Part shown: piece after piece, positions 1 to 43,799 of the stretch
Position numbering within the stretch: position 1 is the stretch's first letter
How the letters are laid out: every line of letters begins with the position of its first letter
Made by a program: the position numbers and the translations under genes
Assembly (NCBI GenBank): GCA_037976565.1
Contig: CP137675.1
Span: forward strand, 7,096,272-7,160,271
Origin: Mesocentrotus franciscanus
Lineage: Eukaryota > Echinodermata > Echinoidea > Camarodonta > Strongylocentrotidae
DNA: 64,000 nucleotides
Reading direction: 5' to 3'
The notes under the pieces: model-generated
Told to the model about the DNA's origin: nothing
Databases searched by the model: none
What the model saw: the letters and a program-made list of their open reading frames with translations, nothing else

Positions 1-2752
1 AATTATTAATAATTTATCTCCTACTGATTAAAAAAAAACTAGTAAATATGGCCTCATGTAATGATCTAAAGCAACCACGGGTACTTGTTATGTCATTGAA
101 TAATGTAACACAATTTCTCCCTGTTATACAATTCCCTCTTCGTCAGAATTTTCTTTTCAATAATACAGAGTGAGACGGACTGATTAATCGCGATATGGAT
201 TAGGATGGATTAGGATTAGTACTTTACGTACATGCATTCAAATCTATACGATGTCGTATAGTTTTGATTTACCGATCTCTTTTTGGGTCTACACGATTAT
301 GAGAAAAGGTTTTACTTCGCTATAGTTTTATAGAATCTGCCAATTTTGTTACACCTGTTAAACAATGCGATGATACAATGATACAGTGACCATCCACTGC
401 AGGAAAATCCTGTATCTGAACAGAATATGAGATCCCTTTTTTTGGGGGTAAAATTCCGAAAACATCAAGTATTTTGGATCTTGAGTGTGAGTTTAAACAT
501 TTAACCGCGAATATAATGCTTTCTATTTTTGATCGATTTAAATTATTCAAAAAAAAAGAAAGATTTTCATCAACACTGGAAAATTGAAAATGCGTCAGAG
601 AGGAATAATATTGTACCTATTAGCTTGTGATAGTCAATTATTGTATGATGAAAGGATACAAATGTAAATGAGTATTTCTTTGATATAAAGATTATCTTAT
701 TGATCATTTGTTTGTAGTGATCCTGTATCTTTAACTTAAAGTGTAACATATGTATTACATTGTAGAATGAAATCGCCAACAACTGTTATCATTAAATGCA
801 AACACTCTTTTAAATAATGCTTTTGGTATTTCTACATTTCTGAAACATCATGATAACCTTGCTTCTTCTTGTAAGCCCAATCTTGAGAATATATACATGT
901 ACAATTAAATATTTTGAAAATTATTTGTCAGATTAATACTTAGTCGTAAAAAAGCGAATGCCCTCATTAACATAACATTTATCGACAACATGGTATAGAG
1001 TGACTTAACGTTCACAGAGCATACATGTTTTTTTTTTTTAAAGATATAAACAAATTTGATTAAATCAGATAATTTTTTGGCATATAAAGATAAACACAAC
1101 TATATAATTATATCGTCAGTTACAGAATCGGTTCATGACTATGTACACCTTATTGGCATGCTAGTATAATGAATACAAACACATGTAGTTAATATATATT
1201 GATCACTTCTTATACACAATAAAATACTGCAAAATGATTTCAAAAATCAATCAATAAGTCAAAACAAATGGAAAAGCATACAGTTGAAACTTCATTTGTA
1301 TCTTGGTGGTGTTTAGCGGCATAACATAAAACAACCTATCCGGTTCTAATTGTGTCGATAATTGTTACAATAAAGAACAATTTATCATTACCAGACCAAT
1401 CTGTGGAGCCCTATAAAATGTTAAGGTATTTATACTATTCAGCGGACATCATTAGCATGAAATACATGAATCGATAAACTGTCTTTATTAAAAACGAACA
1501 ATTTAACAAATTAAAAGACTTAAATCTGGGTCAGTGAGATATATTAATGGAGATTTAAAGAAGAAAAAAAGAATAGTGTAGTTCAATGCAAGAAAAGGAA
1601 ACAAAAAAAATGATACTACTTAAAACAAAAACAAAAAACAAAAAAGAAAGAAGGGAGAAAGAAGGCTGAAAATGTCGGTCGGGGACAACATGTGGTTGAG
1701 ACCAACATTTTCGATCTCAGGGGCCGTCAATCAATTGGAAATCTCCCATCGAATAATTTCTTCTTATGGGGAGGGGGAGGTACGCAATGAAAAGAGAAAT
1801 TCCCTTCCTGTACATGATTTCTTATATGCGTGCGTGGTTAAGTTACCGTCACTTGATTGAATATTTGATATAGATGCACTATATACGCTCTCCTCTTTCC
1901 ACAAAATGTCATAGTCAACACGGCAATGTTAAATAACAGAATAAATAGATTATCAAACCAAAGTATAAGATGCATGCAATGAGGTGGGATTATGTTATGC
2001 ATGTAAATAACATTCACATCAATAGTGTCAAAGAATGTTAATTTGTCTATAGCTATCACTTAGCGTATGTACATGATTGTACTTGTACGTCTATAGAATT
2101 AATCTCTAAGCAAGTTTCGATGGTCCATTTCTACTCTGATATTTACATATCATAATATGTACAATTTAGAAGAAGCATAGTGTGTGTCGTAATACATGAA
2201 CGAAATAGTTTATGAATACCGAATTGAATGATATACTGTCTTTATTTTTTTGTTTTACTAATGTACAGAACAATCTAGCGACATGTATGAATAGATGAGA
2301 TTCACGATGAAGTTGCATACAATGAATACAGATGCTGGAGCCTGGAATATCTCAAACACCAAAAAATGATGAATTCAAACAATAAACAAAAGATATAAAT
2401 TACATTCCAGCTTTCAACAAAATGAAGAAAAAACAACATCAATTCAAATATCAAGTGTACCGGCATACTTTTGCGGTCATCAAAAATCATCTAAGCATAT
2501 TTTACAAAGTTTATACTGTAAATAATGATACAATAATATGGTTAAATACAACAAAAATACAATTTTGATACATAAACGAAAGTGGCAAAATGGCATGTCT
2601 ATTTCAAAACATATTTACAATATTTTTTTAATATAAAAAATATGATCTATCATTCTTACCATTAAATAAATTATTTTTACTGTATATTCACCTACTACGT
2701 AAAATTCAGCTTCTGTTATAGCCTTGATACACATTTTTAGACATTAGAAAAG
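1..2752. other. intergenic AT-rich sequence, no gene seen
   Basis: Open frames here are short, AT-rich and without recognisable domains or convincing splice borders. No transposon ends, RNA gene or sizeable repeat stood out beyond A-rich runs near 1560-1650. Confidence 0.6.
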
Positions 2753-2758
2753 TTTATT
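2753..2758 (-). terminator. possible polyadenylation signal AATAAA of the methyltransferase gene
   Basis: This is the first canonical AATAAA on the minus strand downstream of the stop at 3407. Using it would give a 3' UTR of about 650 nt. Non-canonical signals closer to the stop cannot be excluded. Confidence 0.3.
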
Positions 2759-3406
2759 TCATTTCTGCGAATATTTCATAAAACGCACCATGCTTTCGAT
2801 ACTATGGAGTTGTTCTTGAAAGTAATTAAACAATTTGTTTACTATATGATTAACCAGTTGAGTGACATGAATAACTCCTCTCCTCTAAAACTGAGAAATG
2901 AATTCCTGTAAATGACGGATATTCTTACGTATCCTGTTTTAACTTTGATTTATCCATGTTGGTACGGACGAACCTATCAATATCTTTCGTTCAGATGTGT
3001 TTTTGTCTGACATTGCCTTTAAAATTGGGATAGGCTAATCTAATGATATAGATAAATCTTGTCAAGTTTTCTATAAATGCTTATATTTATCTAAATAATG
3101 AACAGATCAACTGGAAGTAAATATGTACTATTACCTGCATTGTGGTAAAAGAAAAGGTCACTGAAGAAATCAAAATACTTATTTCAGTGATCCAGATATG
3201 AATATAAGAGGATATATATTTGTCAACATAAATAAGATAAAATTCATGGTTTCTTTGTTAAATAGGCAGTACTTCTTCACGAGCAAGCGAAGCACTGTGA
3301 AAAAATAACGTAAAACAAAAGTTTGTTTGTGTCCAAATCTAAATCATCAAGCTTTTCTGTTGAACTCCCCTGAATGTCTGGGGGTGTTGAATGCTCAGCT
3401 GAGAAC

Positions 3407-33923
<30,517 letters not shown>

Positions 33924-34042
33924 TGTTTTGGAACAGGTATGTGCTGGTAATCAGAGATTTAAATTGCTTTCTGGAGCTTGAGAGTGAAACAAGAACAGCT
34001 CCCGAAAAATGTGTACAGGCCTAGGTGTCGATCCTACTTGTC

Positions 34043-34050
34043 TCTATATA
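34043..34050 (-). promoter_or_regulatory. TATA-like element of the methyltransferase gene
   Basis: The minus-strand sequence TATATAGA lies about 120 bp upstream of the initiator ATG. A start site about 30 bp downstream would give a 5' UTR of roughly 90 nt without an intron. Spacing and sequence fit a TATA box, but no transcript evidence is available here. Confidence 0.4.
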
Positions 34051-34604
34051 GGCGAAAAAGAAATAGGCCTAATCTTCTTTCTTTTCTGAGTTCGTCAAGA
34101 AAAATCCCGGAAAATTCAGAAACAAGTACAGCCCGGGATGAGTCGTGAAGAGGGAAGAGTCGGGCAAAGAAGAGAAAATACCAGCCCCGGCGTCAGATCA
34201 TGAAAGTGATAAAAATCAAGCTCCTTGTGTTAGAAATGTGGATACTGCTCTTTGATCAGTTCACCTCCTACTTGCTTCACTTGCTCTTACTAGAATGATT
34301 GGGTTAGCTGGCAGACAAACTAAATATATACATCCCCATCTCATAAGAGATACATACTCCTATCTGGAGATTGTCTCTTCGCTTTCACTGCGCACGCTCA
34401 GATTTTCTTCCTCAACCTCTCCTCAGCGAGACTGTTCTCTCGTCTGTCGCTTCTATAATGATCGGGGCGTACACGCAACGCACATCACACAACCCTCTAT
34501 CACCCAATACTAATGATATAGAGCTGCGACGGCGACCGACCCATACAGCATCGACTATTCACTCAAAACTTGAACTCCGCAAAGTCACATTCACAGGGTT
34601 GATT

Positions 34605-34633
34605 AGAGGGAGGAGGAGGAGGATGAGGAGAGG

Positions 34634-34667
<34 letters not shown>

Positions 34668-34781
34668 GAAGAAGAAAATGATGGAGGGGGGATTAAAATC
34701 TCCTAAAGAGAGATTAAAAAGAGATCGAGAGGTACAGAGGGTTACAGAGAGAGAGAGAGAGAAAGAGAGCGAGAGAGATTT
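34605..34781. repeat. (GA)n-rich region, two tracts
   Basis: GGA and GA units at 34605-34672 and a second GA tract at 34746-34781. Confidence 0.9.
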
Positions 34782-35767
34782 GGAGGAAAGGGGGCAAGTA
34801 AGAGAAAACTGAATCATATCCCATGTATATTCTCTAATCCATAAGCCAGTCATGCCAGTGGCAGCCGGCTTTTTTTGTTTGCGAAGAAAATGACAAAATG
34901 ATTTTATTGTGCTGAATTACATGTCTCGAGATTTGACCTAAGGTCTCTTTTCTCCCCGCATTTCTCTCTTTCTTTCCCTTTTGAGCAGGCAAGGTTAGAA
35001 ATGACATGAATAATGACTTTTTATTCTTGTTTTCTATTCTTGATATTCTATTAATATATCGCTGGAGGTCCATTTTAAGGTGTTAGCTTCAAGCAGTAGA
35101 ACGGATTTTATAATAACATTTGTATTTTCCTTGATAAAGATCAAATACAAATATTTCCCGGTCAACATCAAAGTCACTCTTTTACTTTACAAAACATTAT
35201 TGCAGTTACAATTTGCATTCATTAGGCTAAGTTACATGGGATTAAGAACGATTTACGATTATACTGGGTTGGTAAACAAATAACAGAAAAAGGTGATTAA
35301 TTACTAATTATCACGAAAGATGAAATATAATGAAAATGAACGAAGGAGAACGACGAGTTATTGGCACAATCTAGGATATAATGGATAAGCCTGCACCCAA
35401 ATCAGGCCACCGGTGCATCTTATGAGTATGGAAAGAAATAATAATTATTTACATGTTGTAATAAGTATACACAAACAAAATGTGAATAGACATAGGACGG
35501 AGGTACTTTCAACAATTCTGAAGAAATACACAACACTAACAGAAAAAATATAGTTTTAAAACTCTAAATTTCAAGAAAAGTACCATCACCAGTCCCAAGA
35601 AGTGAGAGAGTAGGCCGATAAATTTATAAATGATTTTAAGTACTTGCATTTTCTTAATTCAATTTTTAACATTTTTGGGAAAGTTTTTCATGTTATAATT
35701 TTCTATACTTTTACCGACTCCTAATATTTTTGTAAGGTTTATGTATATCTTTGCAATAGTGTTAAAC

Positions 35768-35930
35768 CCAAGTCACACAAACCGTACGACCGGTTGCGGA
35801 CTTCTGACAAACAAAAAATAACTCTCGACCACTGACAACCTTTTTAAAGACTACCAAAAACCTCTTGGCTACCTCTGACAGCTAGCTTCCGACCAGTGGT
35901 CGTCGGGAGTAGCTCTAGTGTGATATAGGC
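35768..35930. mobile_element. possible degenerate MITE with AAGTCACACAAACC-like ends
   Basis: The left CCAAGTCACACAAACC resembles the inverted right end CCTATATCACACTAGAGC. The interior has repeated GACCACTG/ACCAGTGGTCG and CTGACAAC/CTGACAGC words. The match is imperfect. Confidence 0.3.
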
Positions 35931-36814
35931 TTCAATATCACAAACTGGGCGTACTTATTTTTCAATAGCTTGCGACGTTTCAATATTGTACTACTCTACT
36001 ATCCGGATGATTGAGAAAAGACATAAGCAATGTTCATTAATATTTATTGTCAATTTGTATTTTTGTTAGAGTTTCATAAAAAATGCGTGTATATAGTGTT
36101 CACACTTCACCTTGCACTATTGTATTTTAGCCAAATCACTATTCATGTTAAAGACAATGTATGTTGGAAAAATAAATGTTATAAATGTTATGAAATGACA
36201 TGAAAATTAAATAAAATCTTCATTTTTCCCAATATGTTAAACACCCATGCACGGGTTTAAATATTATTAAGTAAAATAAAATGTCATTTGATTTCGTTTG
36301 AATATTATATGTTAATGCATTAAAAAAGGTAGAGTGGGAATTAGTGACAAAATTATCTTCTCTTCTCTTGTTGACCTAAAAAGTTTTTTCGAATGAAGTA
36401 CAATACTGAATCACAGTATTCGCATAAAACAAAATACTTATTCAAATTTATTTCTAAATTAGAGATCGAGTAACTGTTGTCATTAATCTTTACAATCTGT
36501 AGCTCTTTGAAACTTTCATTTGGTCACTTTCACTTTTATTCCTATTATTATTCATAAGAGTGGTGGGAGTTTGGTCGTTTGAAGTAATGAAACTTTAGGG
36601 TTAAATAGTGAAAGAAAGACAAATCTTGAAAGGTACTTCAGCCTACGGCAACTAACGAATGGCACTCTTTCTTGATCAGAGTTAGATGTACATTACAGAT
36701 GATTATTAAGGCAGGGAATACATCTGACATGTCACGAATTCAAGTCATCATTTACGTGCTCTCACTAGAGATTGAAACCGAAGACTTTTTTCTATTCCCT
36801 GCTGTACTGCTCAG

Positions 36815-36921
36815 GTCGTTTCCCTTTCACCATGGAGGAGGAGGGACGGAAAATCGAGCTCTTTCCCTCCCACACCTTCCCCGTCACCGACCAGCTCACT
36901 ACTGATGGACCAACTTACCAT
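36815..36921 (+). CDS. candidate initiator exon of an unidentified gene
   Basis: A strong acceptor (pyrimidine-rich, ending CTGCTCAG at 36814) is followed by 17 nt and an ATG at 36832 in the optimal CACCATGG context. Thirty in-frame codons follow, starting MEEEGRKIELFPSHTFPVTD, up to a GTACTT donor-like site at 36922. The segment is much more GC-rich than its AT-rich neighbours. The donor is weak and no downstream exon could be matched to its phase 0 end. The peptide is not recognised. A minus-strand GTAAGT lies nearby, so orientation is not certain. Confidence 0.33.
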
Positions 36922-39143
36922 GTACTTTTCAGCTGTACTTTTCGATCATGCTATACACCCATATCGTGTGCCTGAAGTTACAATTCCTGCCCAGCGCATG
37001 CTATAGCATTGGGGGTTGAATGTCGCCCTGGCTACCCCGGCTGTATCCCATTACGCCCCTCTCTAGGTCTTACTACTGGCGAAAAGAAATCATGCATCGA
37101 ACTTGGAAACGGTTAATGCCAAAATGCAAGCAAATGTATTTAAATAACCATGTGATTCTTTAATCATCCGTATACCCTAACAAACAAAAAATATATACTT
37201 ATTACTCAATTCGATATGTTAATTTTCCATTGGACATTTATTTTTGCCAGACCTATAAACATGATTACCATAACATGACAATTGAAGATCGAATAATACA
37301 CACATTGAATAATTCTATTTTCTCTGATGTTTTCTTTATTATTTTCTAAATCATTGTGTATTCCTCGAATCATAACCCCATCTGGCTCTCATATTCAGAT
37401 CCCAAAGGATTATCAGTTGGCAATCTTTAACACGATAATTCTATGAAATGTTCTTTATAATTAAGTCCTGAATGTACTATAGTTCTTTCCTAGTACAGTC
37501 AACAGTATTTGAGACTAAGATGGGATGACCAATGCACTTGGCATTACTTGATGCCCCATCCATGACAGGTCATTCCTAAATATTGCCCTCCTTAATCCTC
37601 AGCCTCCATACGCCTATTAACCTAAGTGTCCCTAGGGGCAAATCAACGTAAATCCAAACTCTCTGACCTACTTAACTTTCCTACTTTAACGAAAAGTACC
37701 AGAAAAGAAGAAGGGGAGGAGTAAGGGGAAAAGGCATCTTGGAATATTTTCTTATTCTCCCCGGTTGGCCTGAGTTTGATCACTTCATTACTGTCTGATT
37801 TCAATCAGTGTATTAATTGCGGGAAAATATCGATGACCCTGAAAATAAGTTTGGCGGAAGTTTTGATTTACTTCCGTGGCGCGACTGGTATAAGCCTGCA
37901 TTGAGTGATCTAGGGCAATGACTTTGACCGTTAATAACCTCCAGAAAAAAAGCTCTCGAAAAAGAAGGCGATATTTACTGAAGGAGACTGTATTGGTAAT
38001 GTATGCTTTAAAATACCATTGATTTATTAAGCTATAAATTCTACCAAATTTGGTGAGATGAAAAGTTATGGGCATCAATGGCTTCAGGGGATAAAAGTTG
38101 ATAGTGAAAGCCTACCTGTGAAAACGATATCAACTGCTGGTACAATTATTGACAGGATATATCGTAACCAATGATGTTGATTTGTCTTGAGCAAGCTTTT
38201 TTTGAATTACACTTAATAATATCATTCATTAGGTAATTGAATTCAGATACTAGTTATGAGTGATTGACTCATTTTAATGCAAATTTTCATGTATTCCAAT
38301 AACATACTCAAACAGAATAACCAGTAAATGTTATGATGATAAAAAATAGCACATAATTACCCCAAGGCGCCAATACTACGTTCCTACGCGCATTTCAATT
38401 TTTTCGTGGAGGTAAGGTTACTTTTTAAAAGGGGACATGACATTGTATCTTTTTTTTTCATTGCAATGGCCTACAGTGCCACAATATATATTGCGCAGTG
38501 ATCATAATACGTCAATATTTTAGAGGATTATTTTGAACATTGACATCTTATTGGGTAGATGTATCTCTATTTGTGTATTAAACGTACTAAAAAAAGAGAG
38601 CAAAATTCCTAACTTTGAGCATAGTCATTCTAATTTTGTTGAATGGAAACTTTCAAAGATGTTTTGAAAGTGGGAGTAACAGGAATTGACATTCTTAGAC
38701 AAATAACATCCTTGTAATACTATTGGTATTTGATATACCTAATTAGATAAGATAAGCTAACAATTGACAAATAGCAAGGTAACTGTGATAAATGATGCCA
38801 TGAAGTTTCGGTTACTAAAGCGAACTGAGAGCCTAGAATAAATCAATCGGAAAAAAAACGCGAACATTTGTGTATTTTGAAATGCCACCAAGCTCGACCC
38901 AAAGGCAACATAGGTTTTCTCAAATAACCTTTTTTATCCACAGTGAAAAGACTCTAGAAATAAGCACTATGTATTACCATGTTTTTTTTTTATCATGAAG
39001 CTTCTAAAAACATATTGTCAACAGTAGATAACTTTAAAAACCGTCTCAAGTTCATAATTCGTATCATGCACCATTACCTCTTTTTAACATTTTATTTTCT
39101 GTACCTCTCGCTCTTGCTGCTTTCTTTTCTCACTATTTAACGC

Positions 39144-39179
39144 GCTCTCTCTCTCTCTCTCTCCCTCTCTTTCTTTCTT
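39144..39179. repeat. (CT)n microsatellite
   Basis: CTCTCT units end in TTTCTTTC. Confidence 0.9.
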
Positions 39180-40195
39180 AAAATGGTAGGATTTTGTATG
39201 CAGTTAATACGTGTTATTATTCAGTTGTTATTATGGTTTAGCGGTTCATTTTTGGTGTTCATAATAATATTTACATGAATGCTATTCTTCTTTGATCTAT
39301 TTATTAATCCTTTCTCTTTATTACGAATCCTAAAAGAGCAAAGAGACTGAATTTTCAGTGATATGCGCTATAAAAATACACTTTACAATTATCATAATCA
39401 CCCAGACGAATAAGATGATTTGACAAACCCTGGAGCTCAGACGAAACGACAATAATGTATTAGGTTTTTCAATATCCTACACTTTATTTATTTAATTCAG
39501 GAAAATCGGAATGTTCAGAATCGCTTTCAGGTTAGAGTGATCTGGAATGTTGTCTCCAAGACTATCAATTTTGATATATTGATATCTCATGTCACATGCC
39601 TAATTAGTATTGTTGACATGTCTCCTGTCTATGGTGGTTTCGATGGGCCTTTTTTCTTTCCCTTTTTTACTCAAATTCAATAGCATCCCTTTATTTATTT
39701 AAGGAAAACTCTAATCTAGCGAAATATCTTCATTAAAGTTATATACTGGTTGAAACCCATTTGTTTGAACTTGCCATTAGGCATTGTATCAATATTTAAA
39801 TTATATTATCGGGTGCAAAAGCCTATCCTCGAAAGATATAGTACAAAATAATTCAAATGTATGCCTTGGCGTTTTCTAAGTTAAGCAAGCAACATAAATC
39901 TGTACATTTTGACTGGGGAAAAGTGTAATCTTTTTGAATTGGAGGACTTTCCGATGGATTTTCCGATGGATTTTTCGGTGGATTAAGAATGGTCACATGA
40001 CAAATATAACTCCCGAGCTCAACCTTAAAAACAGGGGGAGAGGGTGTAAACTAGACCCTCCCCCTCAGAAAATTACCTGGCCACGCCTACAGATAATATA
40101 CGTCCGATAAAAACAGGCTTTCTTATTGAATAAAAAACAAATATCGCGATAGCAGAAGGCTATAGTTTTAACCGAGATCCATATAATTAACAGTC

Positions 40196-40310
40196 CAGGG
40201 CCCTGTTTCATAAAACTTGATATTAATAACAAGTTACAAGTTTTAAAAAGTTATTGAATATCATGATAAAGTTCTTTAAACTTATAATTTATCATAAAAA
40301 TAAATATCCG
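40196..40310 (+). mobile_element. solo end of a CAGGGCCCTGTTTCATAAAA-type MITE
   Basis: The sequence starts with CAGGGCCCTGTTTCATAAAA and continues with AACAAGTTACAAG-like AT-rich palindromic words that characterise this kind of foldback element. No inverted partner end follows, so it is probably truncated. Recognition is from memory. Confidence 0.4.
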
Positions 40311-41710
40311 GAGCGCCTATTTTCAGATCTCGACATCCCGTTGCCCCAAAGGCATAACTGTTTTCTTTTTGATTTGCCATATTGACACTGCTGCTCCGAT
40401 CGCCCAAACTAAAACAATAGCGATGCAACACGAGCCGGAAAACTACAGTATCCGGTGACTAACAAGTAGGGTTGGTTTACAAGATCAAATAATATGTGGA
40501 GGCTTCTGTTCTATGTTGGTTGCTTGACGTCTTCCCCGTCTAAACTGATTAAGCGGGAGCAAACGAGAGGAGGAAAGGAGTTGAAAACATGGATTTAAAT
40601 GTCTTGAATTGACTGTTCCCCTCTGACTTGGTCTTAGGTGGTGCTAAGACGCTGTAGGTGGTAGGTAAAGGACGTCTTAAAAAGAACAGCAGCTGTGGAA
40701 GACATCACAATTCACGGCGTGCCTCATGAAAGAACCGGCAAAATGTGATGGTTTTCAAATGGATTTTCCGCCTGAGCAATGTACGTGGGCCTCTTCCTTT
40801 TGTTGAAGGAACGGAGCCCATTTCTTTCACCAAACTTTCTCTCGAACTCTCCCGAGGTGTAAGCTAACTTCTAATCTCGATATGATAACTGATGTAAACA
40901 AATTTGCGTCAAGTAGTCTACAAGGTATGGCAAAGGGCATTTCGTGTGGTGTGATCATCAAGTTGGCATCTGCTAAGAGTTTTCCTGCTAGGTACAACGA
41001 CCTTGAAAGTGTTGACCTAAACTCATCCAGGCTAAAGCAGAAAGCATTTTTAGAAAGAAAAATGTATTGAGGTGTCCCATGATACAATAATTGTAGAGTT
41101 TCTTATTGAATGACGTTTTCAATGACACCTCCCAGACACTTCACATTTTCAAATTGATTTAGATTATTGTGAACTAAATTCATTGAACATTTTACCAGCA
41201 TTTTGTTTACAGAAAGGCCTATAAACGTAGTACTCAATTATCTATGTCTTATTTCAAGTAAGGAATGTAATATTACAATTTTTGGCACACATTTTTTAAA
41301 ACAGATAACAGATAACAGATTTGAGGAATATTGGACGAGACAATAAAATATTTATGATTGTGTATAGATGTTGGTATTTTGAAATGTGAAAATATACAAT
41401 AGACTTATTTTTCCAGGTAAAAGGTAATGCTCAAGATAGACCTATTTTGGAATTATGTAGATATAGGTAAATATATGGAGAATCTTACATCTCTTTGCTG
41501 AGTATATTCGAATAAATACATAATGACAATTTACCGTAATATTGCTGTATATGATCATGGTAAATGTATTATTTGCTCAGGTTTCGTCGAGCAGACAGTT
41601 TGCCTCGAGATCCAGACGGATAAAAATACTGTCATCATGGTTATTCTTCGAAAAAACAGGGGGTATGGACAGACAGGGGGAAAAGCAGGGAGGGGGAGGG
41701 AGAAAGAACG

Positions 41711-41734
41711 AAAGAGAGAGAGAGAGAGAGAGAT
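41711..41734. repeat. (GA)n microsatellite
   Basis: Short pure GA tract at the end of a G/A-rich segment. Confidence 0.85.
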
Positions 41735-42130
41735 GGGAAGATGTGTATACATAGAAGTATATTGATTAAAAGAGGGAGGGAGAAATGGGGCGGCAGGGAA
41801 GTATCGGTCTACATCGACTAATCAGTCATTCCCAAACGGGATGGCTCTGCCAACCGACTAACGGAAGGTTGACCCTATTTGTATTGTCACTCTCTTCTTA
41901 CAAATGCCCTGATTGGTGGGGAGGAGCCACACGTAACCATGACAACTCAAGGTTAATGGGAATAATGGGTTATAGCTGATCTCCTGTGCATGGAATCTAC
42001 TACCAAAGTACGTGATTCGTCTCAGGATTTAATGTTGGTGACAGAAATTCGTTATGGTTGTGGTTGTTTTGAATCTCACATGAAAAAAGTAGTCCATATT
42101 ATAGTAAGAAATTGTACACATGACAAACAT

Positions 42131-42215
42131 GTAGTGGTAGTAGTAGTAGACTTTATTGGATAACTTGTCTAGCACAGGGCTAATCTGCCACAAGGTCCAG
42201 TTTTTGAATGGGGTC
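42131..42215 (-). mobile_element. 3' tail of a LINE-type retrotransposon
   Basis: On the minus strand the sequence reads GGACCTTGTGGCAGATTAG, then CCAATAAAGTCTACTACTAC. That is an AATAAA signal followed directly by an (ACT)n tail, as at the 3' end of some CR1/RTE-like elements in marine invertebrates. Only the tail region is recognised. Confidence 0.5.
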
Positions 42216-42982
42216 CCATTTGGGGTCCCATTTGGGATTCAAAAGAGGAGGATGTATGCTTTTCCTTCATAATTTTAAGCTCAAGCATGACTCTGCTGTT
42301 AATACAGTTATAACTGATGTCGCCAAAATAATATAGTCAGGTGATTCTCATGCATTGTTACATCTCCAAGTAGGAACCCGTACGTTGTTGAATAACTTGT
42401 ACATTATATTCGTAAAAAAGAATTCCCCAGAACTAAAGATTGTACAAAGAATGATGTCTCTTTTCTGCCTTTTCTTGAAATCTGGTCATAAGGGATACTG
42501 ATGAATGAATGGATAATTTCACTATTTGAATTGCCTATAGCAAATGATTGTGCCCCTACGTAAAGTTAATCTTGATAAATATTATCAACCACCAACACCA
42601 TTGTATGCCACACCAGTAACATACCGGCATAGGAGTGCAACGGCTTCACGCCGAACCACCCGGCCAGACAGACACACGTAAGGACATTCACAGCTGCGAG
42701 TGGAAATTAAGTGATTAAACCCTTACCCAAGCAGTGGCCCACTGCCTCTTCGACGATCGCAAATCATCTGAACAGAGGTGGAAGCGTTCCTCGTAGATCT
42801 ATCTCACAATGGTTCGTATTGTGGACCTCTGTCGAATATGTATGGCATCCCTTTGGTGTTTTAGATGCTCTCTCGGTGTAACCAATTATTGGATAGAAAG
42901 AGACATGATAATAATGTTCCTAAAAGGAGGAATTATAGGTCCGCTTCTATTACGAAATGAACCTTAAATCCCATCTCAAAGT

Positions 42983-43432
42983 TCACCTTTACTTAAGGAG
43001 CTCCACTGGTTACCTCTCCACCAACGTGTTCTGTTTAAATTCTGTTTGTATGCTTTTAAAATACTCAATCATTTGGCACCTGAATGTCTTAATGACACCC
43101 TCCAAATATATACACCAACTCGTAATCTTTGTTCAGCAATCGACACATGTAAACTTATCATTCCCAAATCTAGACTCTCAGCAGCTTAAAAATGTTTTGC
43201 AGTAGCTGCATCAAAGACTTGGAACAGCATCCCTCTTTCCACAAGGGAAATTACCTGTCTTGCCACCTTCAAAAGATCCCTCAAAACTCACCTTTTTCCC
43301 CAATGATCTATGTGATATACTTCCTGTACTGTACATTTTTGTCCTCTTTTCATATATTTGTATTTGTAAGCGCTATGGTACTTATTGTTTTTAGCGCTCC
43401 TAAATATTCGATATTATTATTATTATTATTAT
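42983..43432 (+). mobile_element. CR1/L2-type LINE remnant: reverse transcriptase C-terminus and (ATT)n tail
   Basis: The frame from 42983 reads KELHWLPLHQRVLFKFCLYA and FKILNHLAPECLNDTLQ. After an internal TAA at 43187-43189 it continues with TWNSIPLSTREITCLATFKR and SLKTHLFP, ending at TGA 43304-43306. LHWLP...R..FK, HLAP..L and WN.IP..R.....TFK..LKT.LF are hallmarks of the C-terminal end of the CR1/L2/Rex1-group ORF2 protein. After the stop come a CGCTATGG...AGCGCTCC segment and an (ATT)n tail at 43413-43431, typical 3' ends of such elements. It is 5' truncated and carries a stop, so it is inactive. Confidence 0.88.
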
Positions 43433-43512
43433 CAAAGTTGTAGAGATTAGATGCCGAGTTGCTGCCAGAGTTTTTTTCTTCGTAAAACGCTCTTACAACT
43501 AGGGAAGAAGAA

Positions 43513-43760
43513 CTGTGGATGTGTCGTGGTTCATTCATTTGACACTTAGTCCAAGGGTTGAGGGTTCGAATCTCAGCGCGGCACTAACGTCCTTTGGCAA
43601 GACATCAATCCACATTCACCATTTTCCATGCTGGTATAATTGGGTACCTGATAATTGCTGGTGTAATAAGAATTGCAGGGCCCACTGGAAAAAACTGCAT
43701 TGATCCTGATGACGCCTTCTTGGGTTTTGATTCGGTATTCCTCGGCTTAATTAACCGCGG
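43513..43760 (+). mobile_element. tRNA-headed SINE-like sequence
   Basis: A box-B match GGGTTCGAATCTC at 43562-43574 lies some 45 bp after a loose box-A segment (GTGGTTCATTCATTTGAC). It is followed by the CTTTGGCAAGACATCAATCC segment commonly seen after tRNA heads in invertebrate SINEs. The tRNA fold is degenerate, so it is not a functional tRNA gene. Confidence 0.5.
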
Positions 43761-43799
43761 ATGGTTAAGCATTTTGAACACGTTCGACATATTCTTATT

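Larger units (their letters stand above)
34060..36814. other. upstream intergenic region of the methyltransferase gene
   Basis: It contains GA-rich repeats at 34605-34781 and a possible degenerate inverted-end element at about 35768-35930, otherwise AT-rich spacer. Shared promoter sequence with a plus-strand gene starting near 36.8 kb is possible but unproven. Confidence 0.6.
36922..42130. other. no gene recognised
   Basis: AT-rich sequence with a CT microsatellite (39144-39179), a short 12-bp tandem triplication near 39951-39985 (TTTCCGATGGAT-like), a half MITE near 40196-40310, a GA tract (41711-41734) and otherwise nothing I can support. A GC-richer patch at 41780-41990 has an inverted CCAAT box (TGATTGG). 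Confidence 0.5.

Noticed and set aside
41523..41979. Overlapping plus-strand frames
   Set aside because: They cross a GA microsatellite and show Arg/Glu low complexity; no domain.
43562..43574. tRNA gene candidate from box B
   Set aside because: The arms do not fold into a closed acceptor stem and the downstream body is SINE-like; the same holds for 60508-60520.
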